64,000 nucleotides of DNA from Promethearchaeota archaeon (lineage in GTDB: Archaea > Asgardarchaeota > Lokiarchaeia > Sigyniarchaeales > SOKP01). A program made the position numbers and the translations under genes. The stretch spans positions 1 to 64,000 of the forward strand of contig JAEOTS010000045.1 in assembly GCA_016839745.1 (NCBI GenBank), given 5' to 3'. Shown here piece by piece: positions 62,362-64,000 of the stretch. The notes beneath the pieces were generated by a model that was not told the DNA's origin, ran no database searches, and worked only from the letters and a program-made list of their open reading frames with translations. Numbering within the stretch: position 1 is the stretch's first letter; each line of letters begins with the position of its first letter.

Positions 62362-62484
62362 ACTTTTTAATTCGAGAAAAAATGAATTAATTTAACTACA
62401 TATTAATTGTTAATTAATACGCAATCTTTATAAATATGCTTTATCAATAATCAGAATCATTAAAAAACCAATTTTAGAAACTCA

Positions 62485-63081
62485 TTAACTTAAAGAATTA
62501 TCCTCTTTTTTTTCTGATAAATTTTTAAAAGCGAACACAATTCTTTGGATTACAGTAATATTTGTTCCAATTGCTAAGAAAATCATTGTCCACCATATAG
62601 CCATAGGAAACCATATTTGTAATATCGATCCGATTAAAATAATTGGGACCCTATCTGTTCTTTCCAGTAATCCAACGCCATATAAATTAGGAATTCCTAA
62701 ACTCTCGATTTTTGCTCTAGTATATGAAGTTAGGAACGCGCCAGCAAGTGTTATCAAGCCTATATATATTTCAGTATATCCCCCAAGGATAATCCCAAAA
62801 AAAATGAGATAATCTCCAATTCGATCTAAGGTAGAATCTAAAAACGATCCTAGTTTCGTTGGTCCTTGAAGACGAGCTACTACACCATCTAGTTGGTCGA
62901 AAAACTCTACTAAAGCTAGACTAATTATGATTAAAGGTAAAACTTGTAAAATAAAGAATAAAAACGCTAATGCTGCGAAAAATAAACCTAAACCTGTTAT
63001 AATATTTGCAGGTATTTTTTTTAACTTCTTAGCTAAGGGAAGAAGTAGTTTTTCTGAGTATTTTTTGACTCCTAATAACAT
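62485..63081 (-). CDS. CDP-alcohol phosphatidyltransferase (archaetidylinositol phosphate synthase-like)
   Basis: A 198-residue integral membrane enzyme with about six TM segments. The family motif reads DQLDGVVARLQGPTKLG plus FLDSTLDRIGD, i.e. D-x2-DG-x2-AR-x7-G-x3-D-x3-D. That spacing between AR and G is one residue shorter than commonly given. FLDSTLDR resembles archaetidylinositol phosphate synthases, which join inositol 1-phosphate to CDP-archaeol. It would act in archaeal polar-lipid synthesis. The start ATG is well placed, and the neighbouring genes do not form a lipid cluster. Confidence 0.88.
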   Translation of the reverse strand: MLLGVKKYSEKLLLPLAKKLKKIPANIITGLGLFFAALAFLFFILQVLPLIIISLALVEFFDQLDGVVARLQGPTKLGSFLDSTLDRIGDYLIFFGIILGGYTEIYIGLITLAGAFLTSYTRAKIESLGIPNLYGVGLLERTDRVPIILIGSILQIWFPMAIWWTMIFLAIGTNITVIQRIVFAFKNLSEKKEDNSLS

Positions 63082-63175
63082 CTTATTAATCCCGTGTTTG
63101 AATTGTTCAGTGGCTTTTCTTTCTAAATATAAGACTTATAGTAATTAATAATTAATTAATCCAAATAATCCAACG

Positions 63176-63191
63176 AAAAAAAAAAGAAAAA
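63176..63191 (-). terminator. Oligo-T tract just past the M32 stop
   Basis: A10 then G then A5 on the plus strand immediately downstream of the M32 gene stop at 63192 gives a T-rich tract on the minus strand. It is a likely terminator. No stem is needed for archaeal termination. Confidence 0.4.
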
Positions 63192-64000
63192 TTAAATTCT
63201 ATAGATTGGATAAAATTTCTTTTCTAAATATTCGATAAAATAGTCTGGGTTTAAATCTTCTCCAGTTACTCTTTTAATCAAATCTTTTGCTTGATAAATC
63301 CTACCATATTGATGAATATTTTCCCTTAAAAACGCTAACAGGTTAGAGAAATTACCTTTTTCATATTCTTCCGGCAAAGTGGGATGTTGTTTAAGGGCGG
63401 TCTTATAAAATTGGGCTCCATATAGATTTCCTAAGAAATATGTTGGAAAGTACCCAAAGTTTCCCCAAGACCAGTGAATATCTTGCAAAACACCATCAGA
63501 ATTAGTTGGAGGTGTTATTCCTAGTAAATTTTCCATTTTTTCGTTCCACAATTCTGGTAGTTCGCTAACTTGAACATTACCTTCTATAATGTCTCTTTCC
63601 AGTTCAAACCTAAGAATGATATGCATACCATAAGTAACTTCATCAGCTTCTACACGAATCAATGATGGTTGCACTGTGTTAATACTACGGTAGAAGTCTT
63701 TGACACTTTTATCCTTTAAATTGTTTGGAAAATTTTTTTTAAGTTTAGGATACCAAAACTTCCAAAATTCCATACTCCGGCCAACCATATTTTCCCACAT
63801 ACGGGATTGGGATTCGTGAACTCCCATCGAACATCCACTGGCTAATACTGAGTCATGAATCTCCTCCATTAATCCCATCTCGTATAGAGCATGTCCACAT
63901 TCGTGAATCGAGCCAAAAATGCATGTTGGAAAGAAATTATCGTCGATCCTAGTTGTAAATCTCGTATCTGATGAGGATAACGATGTAGTAAATGGATGGA
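63192..64000 (-). CDS. M32 carboxypeptidase (5' end beyond window)
   Basis: The visible 269 codons form the C-terminal half of an M32 zinc metallocarboxypeptidase, which is usually about 500 residues. The frame is open to base 64000. HPFTTSLSSSDTRFTTRID is a canonical family block, and the following IHECGHALYEMG gives the H-E-x-x-H zinc motif. Later parts have VHESQSRMWENMVGRS, containing the third ligand Glu, plus VEADEVTYGMHI and GYFPTYFLGNLYGAQF. It would remove C-terminal residues from peptides. The N-terminal helical domain lies outside the window. Upstream neighbours are unknown. Confidence 0.95.
   Translation of the reverse strand, partial: HPFTTSLSSSDTRFTTRIDDNFFPTCIFGSIHECGHALYEMGLMEEIHDSVLASGCSMGVHESQSRMWENMVGRSMEFWKFWYPKLKKNFPNNLKDKSVKDFYRSINTVQPSLIRVEADEVTYGMHIILRFELERDIIEGNVQVSELPELWNEKMENLLGITPPTNSDGVLQDIHWSWGNFGYFPTYFLGNLYGAQFYKTALKQHPTLPEEYEKGNFSNLLAFLRENIHQYGRIYQAKDLIKRVTGEDLNPDYFIEYLEKKFYPIYRI

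Overview
The window reads as an Asgard archaeal genome segment, most like a Lokiarchaeota-type lineage. The base composition is strongly AT-rich. Eukaryote-like genes (an actin-family protein, a Ras/Rab-like GTPase) sit beside archaeal ones: two TFB-type factors, an archaeal topoisomerase IA, split MgtE transporters, a CDP-alcohol phosphatidyltransferase of the archaeal lipid type and a 6-phospho-3-hexuloisomerase. Several secreted proteins end in a PGY + hydrophobic segment + basic tail resembling the surface-sorting tails of this group. No rRNA, tRNA or CRISPR array was recognised. Species-level placement is inference.

Layout. 1-7.7 kb: three large minus-strand surface proteins (LamG-like/Ig-like, NosD-like beta-helix, SBBP propeller) sharing one Ig-like module. 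7.8-11.2 kb: two tandem DUF362 proteins and a GNAT acetyltransferase. 11.2-19.8 kb: two P-type ATPases around a C_GCAxxG_C_C-type redox protein, a transglutaminase-like surface protein and the relics of a tandem duplication. 19.9-22.6 kb: a divergent and a more typical TFB, with a small membrane protein between them. 22.9-28.5 kb: a mostly plus-strand redox block (nitroreductase, tungsten AOR, GlcD-like flavoprotein, CCG-domain Fe-S protein), then endonuclease IV. 29.5-32.5 kb: a second, highly repetitive beta-helix surface protein. 32.7-36.1 kb: a five-gene operon (two MgtE half-transporters, PhoU/TrkA_C regulator, hexuloisomerase, SET protein). 36.4-45.1 kb: HEAT-repeat protein, membrane-anchored phosphoesterase, ABC-2-like membrane protein, flavodoxin, a W-motif repeat surface protein, and an ABC ATPase. 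45.8-49.0 kb: proline-rich coiled-coil protein, PIG-L deacetylase, actin homologue and a winged-helix protein, all plus strand. 49-57.4 kb: topoisomerase IA, PAS histidine kinase, zinc-binding membrane protein, HAD phosphatase, HEAT protein, PurD. 57.6-60.7 kb: a frameshifted gene, a zinc-ribbon protein and a corrinoid methyltransferase operon that includes an unlisted 56-residue gene. 60.8-64 kb: GTPase plus coiled-coil partner, CDP-alcohol phosphatidyltransferase, and an M32 carboxypeptidase cut by the window end.

Main points of interest. The GTPase operon has a coiled-coil gene that seems to start at ATT and is about 60 residues longer than its first ATG suggests. The proline-rich protein lies upstream of the actin homologue, whose ATPase residues are altered. 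Both P-type ATPases lack the usual TM4 and TM6 cation ligands. The transglutaminase-like protein has Gln at the usual catalytic His position. A two-gene tandem duplication has decayed to an 80-codon ATPase tail. Several genes seem to start at TTG behind strong Shine-Dalgarno sites.
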